From positions 1 to 64,000 of the forward strand of contig CALXOA010000118.1 in assembly GCA_944389895.1 (NCBI GenBank): a DNA stretch of 64,000 bases, in the 5' to 3' direction. The first letter of the stretch is position 1; every line of letters begins with the position of its first letter. The stretch comes from an uncultured Victivallis sp. (GTDB lineage: Bacteria > Verrucomicrobiota > Lentisphaeria > Victivallales > Victivallaceae). Below, piece after piece: positions 44,072-51,871 of this stretch. Below the pieces are notes generated by a model, which saw nothing but the letters and a program-made list of their open reading frames with translations, was not told the DNA's origin and did not search any database. The translations under genes and the position numbers were made by a program.

Positions 44072-44749
44072 ATGAAATCCGGCAGAAAAACGTTTACATT
44101 GATCGAATTATTAATTGTAATAGCGATCATCGCGATACTGGCTGCAATGTTACTGCCGGCATTGAACAAGGCACGGGAAAAAGCCAAAGCGGCCGCATGC
44201 ATGAACAATCTGAAACAGATCGGGACGAGTATCTTCCTCTATGCACATGACTACGATCAATTTTATCTCTTCGCCAGTCTGGACAATAACGCAACCATAA
44301 CCAACGACCACTCGAAGTCCTGGTATGCCCTGCTGAACAGAAACAACTATCTTCCCGGCGATTACAAAGATGCCTGGGGCAATACCGACTCCAGGGTTTT
44401 CATCTGCCCGAGCGAATCCGGGGTGGAACTCACTGTCGCCTCGGGGACACGTCACTACGGATTGAACTGGCGGACTTACGGTTATGATCCGACAACAGCC
44501 CGGAAAATCGGCATGGTCCGGAATGCCGCCACACTGATCTACATCGCCGATTCGACGCCGCGCAAATACGTACCGACCAGCTATCCCTATCTGATCCAAC
44601 ACTATGGAGGAGTCTATCCGATTCTCTACACCACCAGTTATCCGGTTTTTCTGCGTCACTCGAACACCGCAGCGACCATGCTGGGAGACGGCCATGTAAA
44701 AATGATGAACTACAATGAGTTGCGCGATGTCAACAACTGGGAGAACTGA
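44072..44749 (+). CDS. Prepilin-like protein with DGHV motif
   Basis: 225 residues. The leader MKSGRKT precedes [20 protein letters not shown] and [12 protein letters not shown]. The C-terminal [17 protein letters not shown] fits the H-x9-DG pattern. GGGAGG precedes ATG 44072. The mature domain differs from the other two prepilins beyond the N-terminal about 60 residues, apart from the NLKQIGT segment and DGHV end. The next gene starts 4 bases after its stop, implying tight co-expression with the DUF4838 protein. Confidence 0.88.
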   Translation: MKSGRKTFTLIELLIVIAIIAILAAMLLPALNKAREKAKAAACMNNLKQIGTSIFLYAHDYDQFYLFASLDNNATITNDHSKSWYALLNRNNYLPGDYKDAWGNTDSRVFICPSESGVELTVASGTRHYGLNWRTYGYDPTTARKIGMVRNAATLIYIADSTPRKYVPTSYPYLIQHYGGVYPILYTTSYPVFLRHSNTAATMLGDGHVKMMNYNELRDVNNWEN

Positions 44750-44753
44750 ACCG

Positions 44754-46892
44754 ATGAAAAAAATCCTCGTTTTGTGTTTCTCCGCATTTCTTCTTCTGCC
44801 GTCATTCACCGGCACGCTCGACCTGAGCCGGGTCACCATCGTCTGCCCGGAATCCGCCACACCGGCCGAAGAGAAAGCCGCAGCAGAGCTCAAACAGCAT
44901 CTCGGTTTGGTCGCACAGGCCCGGAACGGAGAACAGACCATCCGTCTGATCACCGATCCGGAACTTCCGCCCGACGGTTATCGCATCAGCTTCCACAACA
45001 ACGATCTGGAAATCCGCGGCGGAACCAACTTCGGGTTGCTGTACGGCGTCTATGCACTGCTCGAAGAGGACATCGGTTATCGCTGGTATGAACCGGAAAT
45101 CACCGTGATTCCCAAACTCGACGAGTCGAAAATTACGGTTCGCGAACGCTCGGAATCCCCGGCATTCTCCGTGGTGCGCGATCCGTTTTCCTTTGCGGAA
45201 AGCGATCCGGACTGGGCGTTGCGCAATCGGGTGATCCGCATGATGCACAATTCTCTGCCCCCGGAATTGGGGAAAAAAATTCTCTTTCCAAGACCGAAGG
45301 GCGAATTCTGGATGTGTCATACCACACAATACTTCTGCCCCCCTTCGTTGTTCCCGTCACATCCGGAATACTTCATGATTGACGTCAACGGAAAACGTTC
45401 AAAGCAGCAGATTTGTCCGAGCAATCCGGAAGTGGAAAAAATGGCCGTGCGGAAACTCACCTCGACACTGGATCACGCACCGGAGGCAAACTACATCGCA
45501 CTTTCCCTCGAAGACAACGAAAATTGGTGCCATTGTCCGGAATGTACGCGGATCAACCAACGGGAGGGAAGCAATGGTGCGGCATTCTTTGCGTTGGTGA
45601 ATCGTGTTGCGCATGAAATCTCCGAAAAGCATCCTGGAGTAAAACTGCTGGTTACGGCGTATTATTCCACCCTGGTTCCACCGGAACACATGCAGATGGC
45701 GGATAATGTTTCCATTCTTTATGCCGATATCAACCGCCGTCGGTCGGATCCGGTTACCAGAGGCGCCAATCTGAACCATCTGAAGAACTGGTGTAAAATC
45801 GCCGGAGAAATCATCATCTGGGATTATCAGGCCGATTTCAGCAATTACTACCGTTATGTTCCATCGTTGTACGCTGTTGCGCAGAATCTCTCCTTTTACC
45901 GTACCCTGCCGGTAATCAAAGGGGTGGCCATTCAAGGCGCATACCAGGGGCCGGGAGGAGAACGCCAGGGTTTGAGAGCATGGGTCGAAGCCAAACTGCT
46001 GTGGAATCCGGAACGTGACTACCGGAAATTGATCCGGGATTACGTCCGGGGAGTCTACGGCCCGGCGGCCCCGCCGATCGAAAAATTCTATCTCTATCTC
46101 GACGATCTGGAGCGCCAGGGGGGGGCATTCGAGGCAAAATATGCTGAAATAGCAGCCCGGGGCAGAGCGTGTTTCGAGCAGGCGGAGAAACTTGCGGAGG
46201 GAAATACCGAGTTGCAGAAACGGGTTCAAGCCGCAGAACTGCCGGTGCTTTTTCATGAATTTGACCAGCTGTATGCCCTGCGGTACCGCAGCAACGTCTC
46301 CCCGGAAAAAATGCGGCAGGCACGGGAACTGCTCGATCAGATTATCGCGATCATGAAAGTAAACAACTATCAACGTCTCGGAGAAGGAACCGGCCGGCGG
46401 CTCTCCGATCTGGTGAAGAACCGCGACGTACTGAACCGGACAATTCCGGAAATCCCCGGCGTAACCGGCGCAGAAAGTATCGTCATTCCCGCGGTGGACG
46501 GCATGAGTTGCCTCGGAACCAAAAAGATTTCGGATGAAAAGGCTTCCGATGGAACTGCGGTGCGCCAGCAGCCCGTCAACTCCTGGAGCTGGCAGCTCTC
46601 CTTCGTGGGGAAAAACATCCCGCAGGGAAAATACCGCATCCGTATCCGTAACCGGATTGAAAAGACCGGGGAAAAGGTCACATGCATCTATTACGGAGTT
46701 TACGACAGCGCCTCAGGAACGAGCCCGAGATTCCGACTCACGCCCGACCTTCTGGATCACCCGGACTACCGCTGGCATGACCTGAAAACCTTCACGATCT
46801 CTCCGGGGTCGGTTCTCTGGATGATGATTCCGACCCGGGATAATGACCTCATCCATTACATCGACTGTGTCGAACTGGTCCCCGAACCCTGA
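44754..46892 (+). CDS. Secreted DUF4838 / alpha-glucuronidase-like protein
   Basis: 712 residues. Signal peptide MKKILVLCFSAFLLLPSFTG. The N-terminal alpha/beta domain (TIVCPESATPAEEKAAAELKQHLG, GTNFGLLYGVYALLEEDIGYRWY) resembles that of GH67/GH20-type enzymes. The DUF4838 core follows, with SLEDNENWCHCPECTRINQ, a Cys-rich motif typical of the family, and a barrel-like region up to about residue 450. The C-terminal about 130 residues look like a carbohydrate-binding sandwich. The catalytic reaction is not established for the family; degradation of an acidic or host-type glycan is inferred. It starts 4 bases after the prepilin gene. Confidence 0.85.
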   Translation: MKKILVLCFSAFLLLPSFTGTLDLSRVTIVCPESATPAEEKAAAELKQHLGLVAQARNGEQTIRLITDPELPPDGYRISFHNNDLEIRGGTNFGLLYGVYALLEEDIGYRWYEPEITVIPKLDESKITVRERSESPAFSVVRDPFSFAESDPDWALRNRVIRMMHNSLPPELGKKILFPRPKGEFWMCHTTQYFCPPSLFPSHPEYFMIDVNGKRSKQQICPSNPEVEKMAVRKLTSTLDHAPEANYIALSLEDNENWCHCPECTRINQREGSNGAAFFALVNRVAHEISEKHPGVKLLVTAYYSTLVPPEHMQMADNVSILYADINRRRSDPVTRGANLNHLKNWCKIAGEIIIWDYQADFSNYYRYVPSLYAVAQNLSFYRTLPVIKGVAIQGAYQGPGGERQGLRAWVEAKLLWNPERDYRKLIRDYVRGVYGPAAPPIEKFYLYLDDLERQGGAFEAKYAEIAARGRACFEQAEKLAEGNTELQKRVQAAELPVLFHEFDQLYALRYRSNVSPEKMRQARELLDQIIAIMKVNNYQRLGEGTGRRLSDLVKNRDVLNRTIPEIPGVTGAESIVIPAVDGMSCLGTKKISDEKASDGTAVRQQPVNSWSWQLSFVGKNIPQGKYRIRIRNRIEKTGEKVTCIYYGVYDSASGTSPRFRLTPDLLDHPDYRWHDLKTFTISPGSVLWMMIPTRDNDLIHYIDCVELVPEP

Positions 46893-46945
46893 ACCGACGC
46901 CCTCCCCTCCCGTACTCCGCAGAGACGGTCGGGGAAACGGAAGGA

Positions 46946-46986
46946 GAAAATCAAAACCATCTGCCCCGCCGGTGGTTTTGATTTTC
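46946..46986 (+). terminator. 14-bp inverted repeat after the DUF4838 gene, probable terminator
   Basis: GAAAATCAAAACCA (46946-46959) pairs exactly with 46973-46986 around a 13-base GC-rich loop. The T-rich 3' arm (TTTTGATTTTC) makes a terminator plausible on either strand. The rest of the gap to 47184 has only a weak promoter-like TTGACT at 47100. Confidence 0.55.
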
Positions 46987-47183
46987 AAGTTTCCGTTCCG
47001 GAACGGCTTCCGCGCCTTTTTCATCGGACACTCCCCCGTCACCCGCTCGCACGCTCCGGATCATCGGCATTTTTTTCATCTTCTTTCGAAGTCAGACCGT
47101 TGACTTTACCTGCCGTCGGAAGTACTGTTATCTGATTTCCGCAACAGTTACTCAATCAGGATGCAAAAAACAGAAAAAGCACG

Positions 47184-48587
47184 ATGAGATTTTTCAGACG
47201 AATCCTGGCGGCGGCACTTCTGACGCTTCCCGTGTCATCTCTGCCGGCGGCACGGGCGGTTCCGGACCGGGAAAACGCAATCTACGCCCCCGGGGAGGAG
47301 ATTCGGTTCCAGTTGCAGGAACTGCCGCCGGAGACCGCCCGTCTCTCCTACCGCGTACTCGACCTCGAACGCAGGGTGCTCCGATCGGGAGGGATCGCCC
47401 CGGAGCAGACGATTCGATTGAAGGAACTGCCTCCCGGCTACTATGATTTCCAATTCGATATTTTCGATGCTGCAGGACAGAATGCGGCAACCGGGAAATA
47501 CCCGTTCGCAGTGATTCCGGTCGTGGATCGGAACCGCCCCGACTGGAACCTCAACCAATTCGGCGCAATGGTGATGCCGCATACCGCCTATCCGCTGGCC
47601 GACCGGAGACGCGATGCCGAACTGATGAGCCGGATCGGCATCCGTTTCGTGCGGACACAGCGGCTCAACTGGGTACAGATCCAGCCCGATCTGAACCGTC
47701 CTCCGGATTGGGAAACCGCCGACCGCGAGGTGGCGATCTACCGGGCCAACGGTCTCGATATTGTCGCAAACACCGCATGGCCCCTGCCGCGCGAAGCTTC
47801 GGAGGGATTCGGAAGATCGACGCGGGCGGTGGACAAGATGTACCCCGCCGCCGACCGGCTGGAAGCCATCCGCGCCTTCTATACCGGGCTCAGCAGCCGC
47901 TATCGGGGAAAGATCGCCTTCTGGGAGGTCGGAAACGAGGTTGATGCCGCGCTTTTCTGGCTGGGACGGCTCGAACATGTCGAATCCGGAGACAAGGATG
48001 CGATCATCCGGGATTTCTGCGATTACTTCGTACTGATCGCCCGGGCATTGAAGGCCGGTGATCCCGGTGCCAGGGTCGGGCCGAGTACCACCGGCTGTGC
48101 GCCGGACGGGCAGACTTACCGTAACTGGTTGCGAAAATTCCTCGCGGATCCGGAAGCGAAACAGGAGATGAACTTCTTTTCCACCCACTATCGCGCCGAT
48201 TTTGAAGGCATCGCACGGGTGTTCCGGGAAAACGGCATCCCGTCGAACACCCCGGTCATCGTCACGGAAATCGGCGGAATGGGGTCAAAAACCGACAGAA
48301 CGCGCACCGAATGGGAACAACTCAGGGACAACATCCGCATCACTTATGTGCAATGCGCCGCCGCGCTGACCGCCGGAGCCGGAGCGCTCTGCAAATTTCT
48401 GCTCCGGGATATTCCGAATGTCCACCTCAACGAGATCGCCCGGAATGCTCGAAGCGGATTTCCGGCTCCGTCCGGAATTTGTCGCCTATGCGACGATGAT
48501 CCGCGAAATCGGATTCTCGACCCCTGCCGGAGAATGGAATGTGGTCCATCGGGCGGACAACGGCTGGTTGAACTGCTGGGCATTTGA
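47184..48587 (+). CDS. Secreted clan GH-A glycoside hydrolase, N-terminal part (frameshifted gene)
   Basis: 467 residues; the real homology ends near residue 418. A signal peptide (FRRILAAALLTLPVSSLPAARA) and a beta-sandwich (residues 28-112) precede a TIM barrel with WEVGNE (acid/base Glu252) and VTEIGG (nucleophile Glu362), the two-Glu pattern of retaining GH-A enzymes such as GH39. Residues after about 418 (RNARSGFPAPSG...) are out-of-frame noise. The expected continuation, GMLEADFRLRPEFVAYATM, lies in the next frame from about 48442. Removing one C at 48439-48441 gives one protein of about 734 residues (47184-49389). The exact family and substrate are unknown. Confidence 0.82.
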   Translation: MRFFRRILAAALLTLPVSSLPAARAVPDRENAIYAPGEEIRFQLQELPPETARLSYRVLDLERRVLRSGGIAPEQTIRLKELPPGYYDFQFDIFDAAGQNAATGKYPFAVIPVVDRNRPDWNLNQFGAMVMPHTAYPLADRRRDAELMSRIGIRFVRTQRLNWVQIQPDLNRPPDWETADREVAIYRANGLDIVANTAWPLPREASEGFGRSTRAVDKMYPAADRLEAIRAFYTGLSSRYRGKIAFWEVGNEVDAALFWLGRLEHVESGDKDAIIRDFCDYFVLIARALKAGDPGARVGPSTTGCAPDGQTYRNWLRKFLADPEAKQEMNFFSTHYRADFEGIARVFRENGIPSNTPVIVTEIGGMGSKTDRTRTEWEQLRDNIRITYVQCAAALTAGAGALCKFLLRDIPNVHLNEIARNARSGFPAPSGICRLCDDDPRNRILDPCRRMECGPSGGQRLVELLGI

Positions 48588-49389
48588 TGCCGCCGACCGA
48601 CGCATCAATCTTGTGGTGTTGAACGACGCAGACAAAGCGGAAGTGGTATTCGACACCCCCGATCCAGAACTGCGGCTGATCGACCCGATGGGGCGCGAGC
48701 GCACAATCGCGGCCCGGGCCGGAAAAGTGAAATTTCCGCTGGAACGCAGCTTGCCGCTCTTCGTGGAGGGTCGCGTCACTCCGGATCCCGGACCGCCTGA
48801 ATACCCGGAACCGGTTGCGGTTCAAACCCTGAACCTCACGGTCAACGGCGGTTTTGAAGCCCCCGCCGCAGTCAACCGGATTCCAGGCTGGAAAGTGATC
48901 GCCGACGAAACCCGGGGAAAAAGCGGTGCAACCGGGGGCTTCTGCGTCACCGCCGACGCGGGAGAAAGTGCCACCGGCAGGCAGTCGTTGAAAATGAGCG
49001 CCACCCGGAAAACCGGCTGGTATGGTGTCATGCTGGACATTCCGGCGGAGAAGCTGCCGAAACCGGGTTTCGGCGAAAGCCTTGAACTGACGGTCCGTTA
49101 CCGGGTCAGGACAGCCGACGTACAGGGCACCGGCACCGCCGTCACCATCTCGCAGCGCGAAAGAAACGGTCGCCGGATCGCCTGGCATGATTCCGCCTTC
49201 GAATGGGGCTCCTTCGGCTGGGAAACGAGATCGCACCATGTGGCCTTCGATCGCTTTCCGCCGGAACTCGGCAGCGTGTCTGTGGAGTTCTATCTGGGGC
49301 GGGCCACCGGAACCGTCTGGATCGACGACGTAGAGGTGACCGCAACCCTGTGGAGGCTCCCGGGGGCCGACACACGCAGAGTCAACTGA
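48418..49389 (+). CDS. Secreted clan GH-A glycoside hydrolase, C-terminal part (frameshifted gene)
   Basis: Open frame of 323 residues from ATG 48418; genuine homology begins at MLEADFRLRPEF (48445). It supplies the end of the barrel, a beta-sandwich (LVVLNDADKAEVVFDTPDPELRL), and a C-terminal carbohydrate-binding-like jelly roll (LTVNGGFEAPAAVNRIPGWKV...GTVWIDDVEVTATLW) of the CBM4/9 look. On its own it has no signal peptide or catalytic residues, so it would not function if translated separately. Confidence 0.8.
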   Translation: MSTSTRSPGMLEADFRLRPEFVAYATMIREIGFSTPAGEWNVVHRADNGWLNCWAFDAADRRINLVVLNDADKAEVVFDTPDPELRLIDPMGRERTIAARAGKVKFPLERSLPLFVEGRVTPDPGPPEYPEPVAVQTLNLTVNGGFEAPAAVNRIPGWKVIADETRGKSGATGGFCVTADAGESATGRQSLKMSATRKTGWYGVMLDIPAEKLPKPGFGESLELTVRYRVRTADVQGTGTAVTISQRERNGRRIAWHDSAFEWGSFGWETRSHHVAFDRFPPELGSVSVEFYLGRATGTVWIDDVEVTATLWRLPGADTRRVN

Positions 49390-49534
49390 ACGGAAGAGAA
49401 ATCACCGCACTGTTCCATTTCCACGCCTTCCGACATCCGCGTGGAAGAGTTTTGCCGCAAAAAAGGCCGCAGGAACTGGAAAAGCCTCCGCCGCAACGCT
49501 ATATTATCGGGTCTGAAATCAACCTTCGAAACGG

Positions 49535-50452
49535 ATGGGACCTGATCTGATGATGTATTTCGCCGATACCACACGAGGCAGAAACTATGCCAAAGATCCG
49601 GCGGTCGTTTTCTTCGGCGGCCGTTATCTGATGTACTATTCGGTGCCGCCCTACCGGGATGAGCGCCCCCATGACGGCTGGGAGATCGGCGTCGCGGAAA
49701 GCGGCGACCTCGACCACTGGACCAAACTCCGTGATCTGCCGCGTTTCACCGAACTCGAGCAAAACGGCTTCTGCGCACCCGGTGCGATTGTGCTGAACGG
49801 CACGGTTCATCTCTTCTACCAGACCTACGGCAATGGAGCCGGAGACGCGATCTGTCACGCCACCAGCCGCGACGGAGTGGAGTTCACGCCCGATCCGACC
49901 AATCCGATCTTCCATCCCGTCGGCGACTGGACCTGCGGGCGGGCGATAGACGCGGATGTGATCCCTTTCGGGGACGAACTTTTCCTCTACGTCGCCACCC
50001 GGGATCCGGAGATGAAAATTCAGCAGCTGGCCGTCGCCTCGGCGCCGCTCGACGGGAATTTTCACAGAAAGGAGTGGCGCCAGCGCTGCGACAATACCAT
50101 TCTGAAACCGGAACTTCCCTGGGAGGGAGAGTGCATCGAAGCACCCGCCCTCTGCGAACACAACGGTCGTCTCTACTGTTTCTACGGCGGCGCCTACAAC
50201 AACTCCCCGCAACAGATCGGCTGCGCGGTCAGCGATGACGCAATCCATTTCCGCCGGATCTCCGACCAGCCGGTGCTGCCATGTGGAGAACCCGGCAGCT
50301 GGAACAGTTCAGAATCCGGGCATCCCTTCGTTTTCACCGCGCCGGACGGTTCGCAGCACCTCTTCTACCAGGGGAACAACGACAACGGCCGGAGCTGGTA
50401 TCTCTCGCGCAAAACAATCCGCTGGAACGGCGACGTTCCGGTTCTGGATTAA
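49535..50452 (+). CDS. Five-bladed propeller glycosidase (GH43/GH32/GH117-like)
   Basis: 305 residues. NYAKDPAVVFFGGRYLMYYS is a typical first blade with the base Asp, GFCAPGAIVLNGTVHLFYQ the second, AIDADVIPFGDELFLYVAT the third, and CIEAPALCEHNGRLYCFYGG the likely acid-Glu blade. The repeat layout fits the furanosidase superfamily. No signal peptide, so it should act on intracellular oligosaccharides. ATG 49535 or 49550 could start it. It lies 22 bases before the NSS transporter gene, suggesting uptake and hydrolysis by one unit. Linkage specificity is not readable. Confidence 0.78.
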   Translation: MGPDLMMYFADTTRGRNYAKDPAVVFFGGRYLMYYSVPPYRDERPHDGWEIGVAESGDLDHWTKLRDLPRFTELEQNGFCAPGAIVLNGTVHLFYQTYGNGAGDAICHATSRDGVEFTPDPTNPIFHPVGDWTCGRAIDADVIPFGDELFLYVATRDPEMKIQQLAVASAPLDGNFHRKEWRQRCDNTILKPELPWEGECIEAPALCEHNGRLYCFYGGAYNNSPQQIGCAVSDDAIHFRRISDQPVLPCGEPGSWNSSESGHPFVFTAPDGSQHLFYQGNNDNGRSWYLSRKTIRWNGDVPVLD

Positions 50453-50473
50453 TTTTCACCGGAGGAAACGGAC

Positions 50474-51859
50474 ATGAACGATGCAACACCGGTACGCGAG
50501 AGTCTCGGATCGCGACTCGGTTTCATTCTGCTCACTGCGGGCTGTGCAATCGGCCTGGGCAACATCTGGCGTTTTCCCTTCATCACCGGGCAGAACGGAG
50601 GGGCGATCTTCGTGCTGATCTATCTGGCCTTTCTGCTGCTGCTCGGTTTCCCGGTGATGGTGATGGAACTGGCGATCGGCCGGGCCGGGCAACGTAATCT
50701 CTACGGAGCTTACCGGACACTGCCTGTCGGTTCGTTCCGCTGGCACCGGCCGGGAGCGCTGTTTTTCTCGGGCAACGTGATCCTGATGATCTTCTACACC
50801 ACGGTGACCGGCTGGATGATCGCATACGCCTTCAAATATCTTCACGGTCCGGTTGCCACGCTGAACGAACAACAGGTCGGAACGGCATTCAACAACTTCA
50901 TCACCTCTCCCGGAGAATCTGCCGGTTACATGCTCGGAACGGTCGCCGTCAGCTCATTGATCTGCGGTCTTGGCCTCCGGCACGGGGTGGAACGGATCAC
51001 GAAACTGCTGATGGCCGGTCTGTTTCTTCTGCTCTTCGCCCTGTGCATCCGCGCACTGTTTCTGCCGGGAGCCGCCGCCGGCTTGAACTTCTATCTCCGG
51101 CCGAATCTGGAATCCATTGAGAAAATCGGCTGGTTCAACGTGATCGCCGCCGCTCTGGGACAGGCGTTCTTCACGCTCAGCATCGGCATCGGCAGCATCG
51201 CCATCTTCGGCAGCTACATCGATCGGAGCCACTCTCTCGCCAAGGAATCATTGGTGATCATCACGCTCGACACGCTCGTCGCGCTGCTGGCCGGGATCAT
51301 CATCTTTCCGGCCTGCTTCAGTTACGGAGTCGACGTCGGATCCGGTCCGGGACTGGTATTCGTATCGCTGCCGAATGTGTTCAACCACATGGCGGGGGGG
51401 CGCTGGTGGGGAGCGGCATTCTTCCTCTTCATGAGCGCCGCCGCCCTGACCACGGTGATCGCCGTCTTTGAAAACCTGATCGCCCTGATGATCGACGAAT
51501 GGAAATTCAGCCGCCGCAAGGCAGCGCTCGTCAACGGTGTCGTGATCGCGCTCCTGTCGCTGCCGTGCGCGCTGGGGTACAGCTGGCTGAGCGACATTCA
51601 GCCGCTCGGCAAAGGGTCGACGATTCTCGACTTCGAGGATTACATCGTCAGCGACAACCTGTTGCCGCTCGGAGGTCTTTTCATCGTCGCCTTCTGCAGC
51701 CTGAAATGCGGCTGGGGCTGGAAGAACTTCCTCGCCGAAGCCAACAGCGGGCATGGTCTCAAATACCCGGCCGGAGCGAAATTCTACACCTGCGTGGTGC
51801 TGCCGCTGCTGATTCTGCTCGTGTTTGCGATCGGGTTCTACCGGCGCTGGATCGGTTGA
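50474..51859 (+). CDS. NSS (SLC6-type) sodium-dependent symporter
   Basis: 461 residues with 11-12 membrane helices. The family start is LGFILLTAGCAIGLGNIWRF (helix 1 with the unwound substrate site), followed by PFITGQNGGAIFVLIYLAFL. Later helices include FFTLSIGIGSIAIFGSYI and FMSAAALTTVIAVFENLIAL. NSS proteins use Na+ to import amino acids or related amines, as in LeuT, MhsT and TnaT. Coupling to a glycosidase cluster is uncommon; an amino-acid or amino-containing product of the glycan, or a peptide breakdown product, could be the cargo. GGAGG precedes ATG 50474. Confidence 0.92.
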   Translation: MNDATPVRESLGSRLGFILLTAGCAIGLGNIWRFPFITGQNGGAIFVLIYLAFLLLLGFPVMVMELAIGRAGQRNLYGAYRTLPVGSFRWHRPGALFFSGNVILMIFYTTVTGWMIAYAFKYLHGPVATLNEQQVGTAFNNFITSPGESAGYMLGTVAVSSLICGLGLRHGVERITKLLMAGLFLLLFALCIRALFLPGAAAGLNFYLRPNLESIEKIGWFNVIAAALGQAFFTLSIGIGSIAIFGSYIDRSHSLAKESLVIITLDTLVALLAGIIIFPACFSYGVDVGSGPGLVFVSLPNVFNHMAGGRWWGAAFFLFMSAAALTTVIAVFENLIALMIDEWKFSRRKAALVNGVVIALLSLPCALGYSWLSDIQPLGKGSTILDFEDYIVSDNLLPLGGLFIVAFCSLKCGWGWKNFLAEANSGHGLKYPAGAKFYTCVVLPLLILLVFAIGFYRRWIG

Positions 51860-51871
51860 CGCCCCGGAGTT

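Noticed and set aside
29997-51859. SusC/SusD pair, sulfatase, transposase or integrase in the glycan region
   Set aside because: I looked for their motifs (TonB box with plug domain, SusD TPR start, C/S-x-P-x-R, DDE or tyrosine recombinase) and found none, so no Bacteroidetes-type locus or mobile element is claimed.
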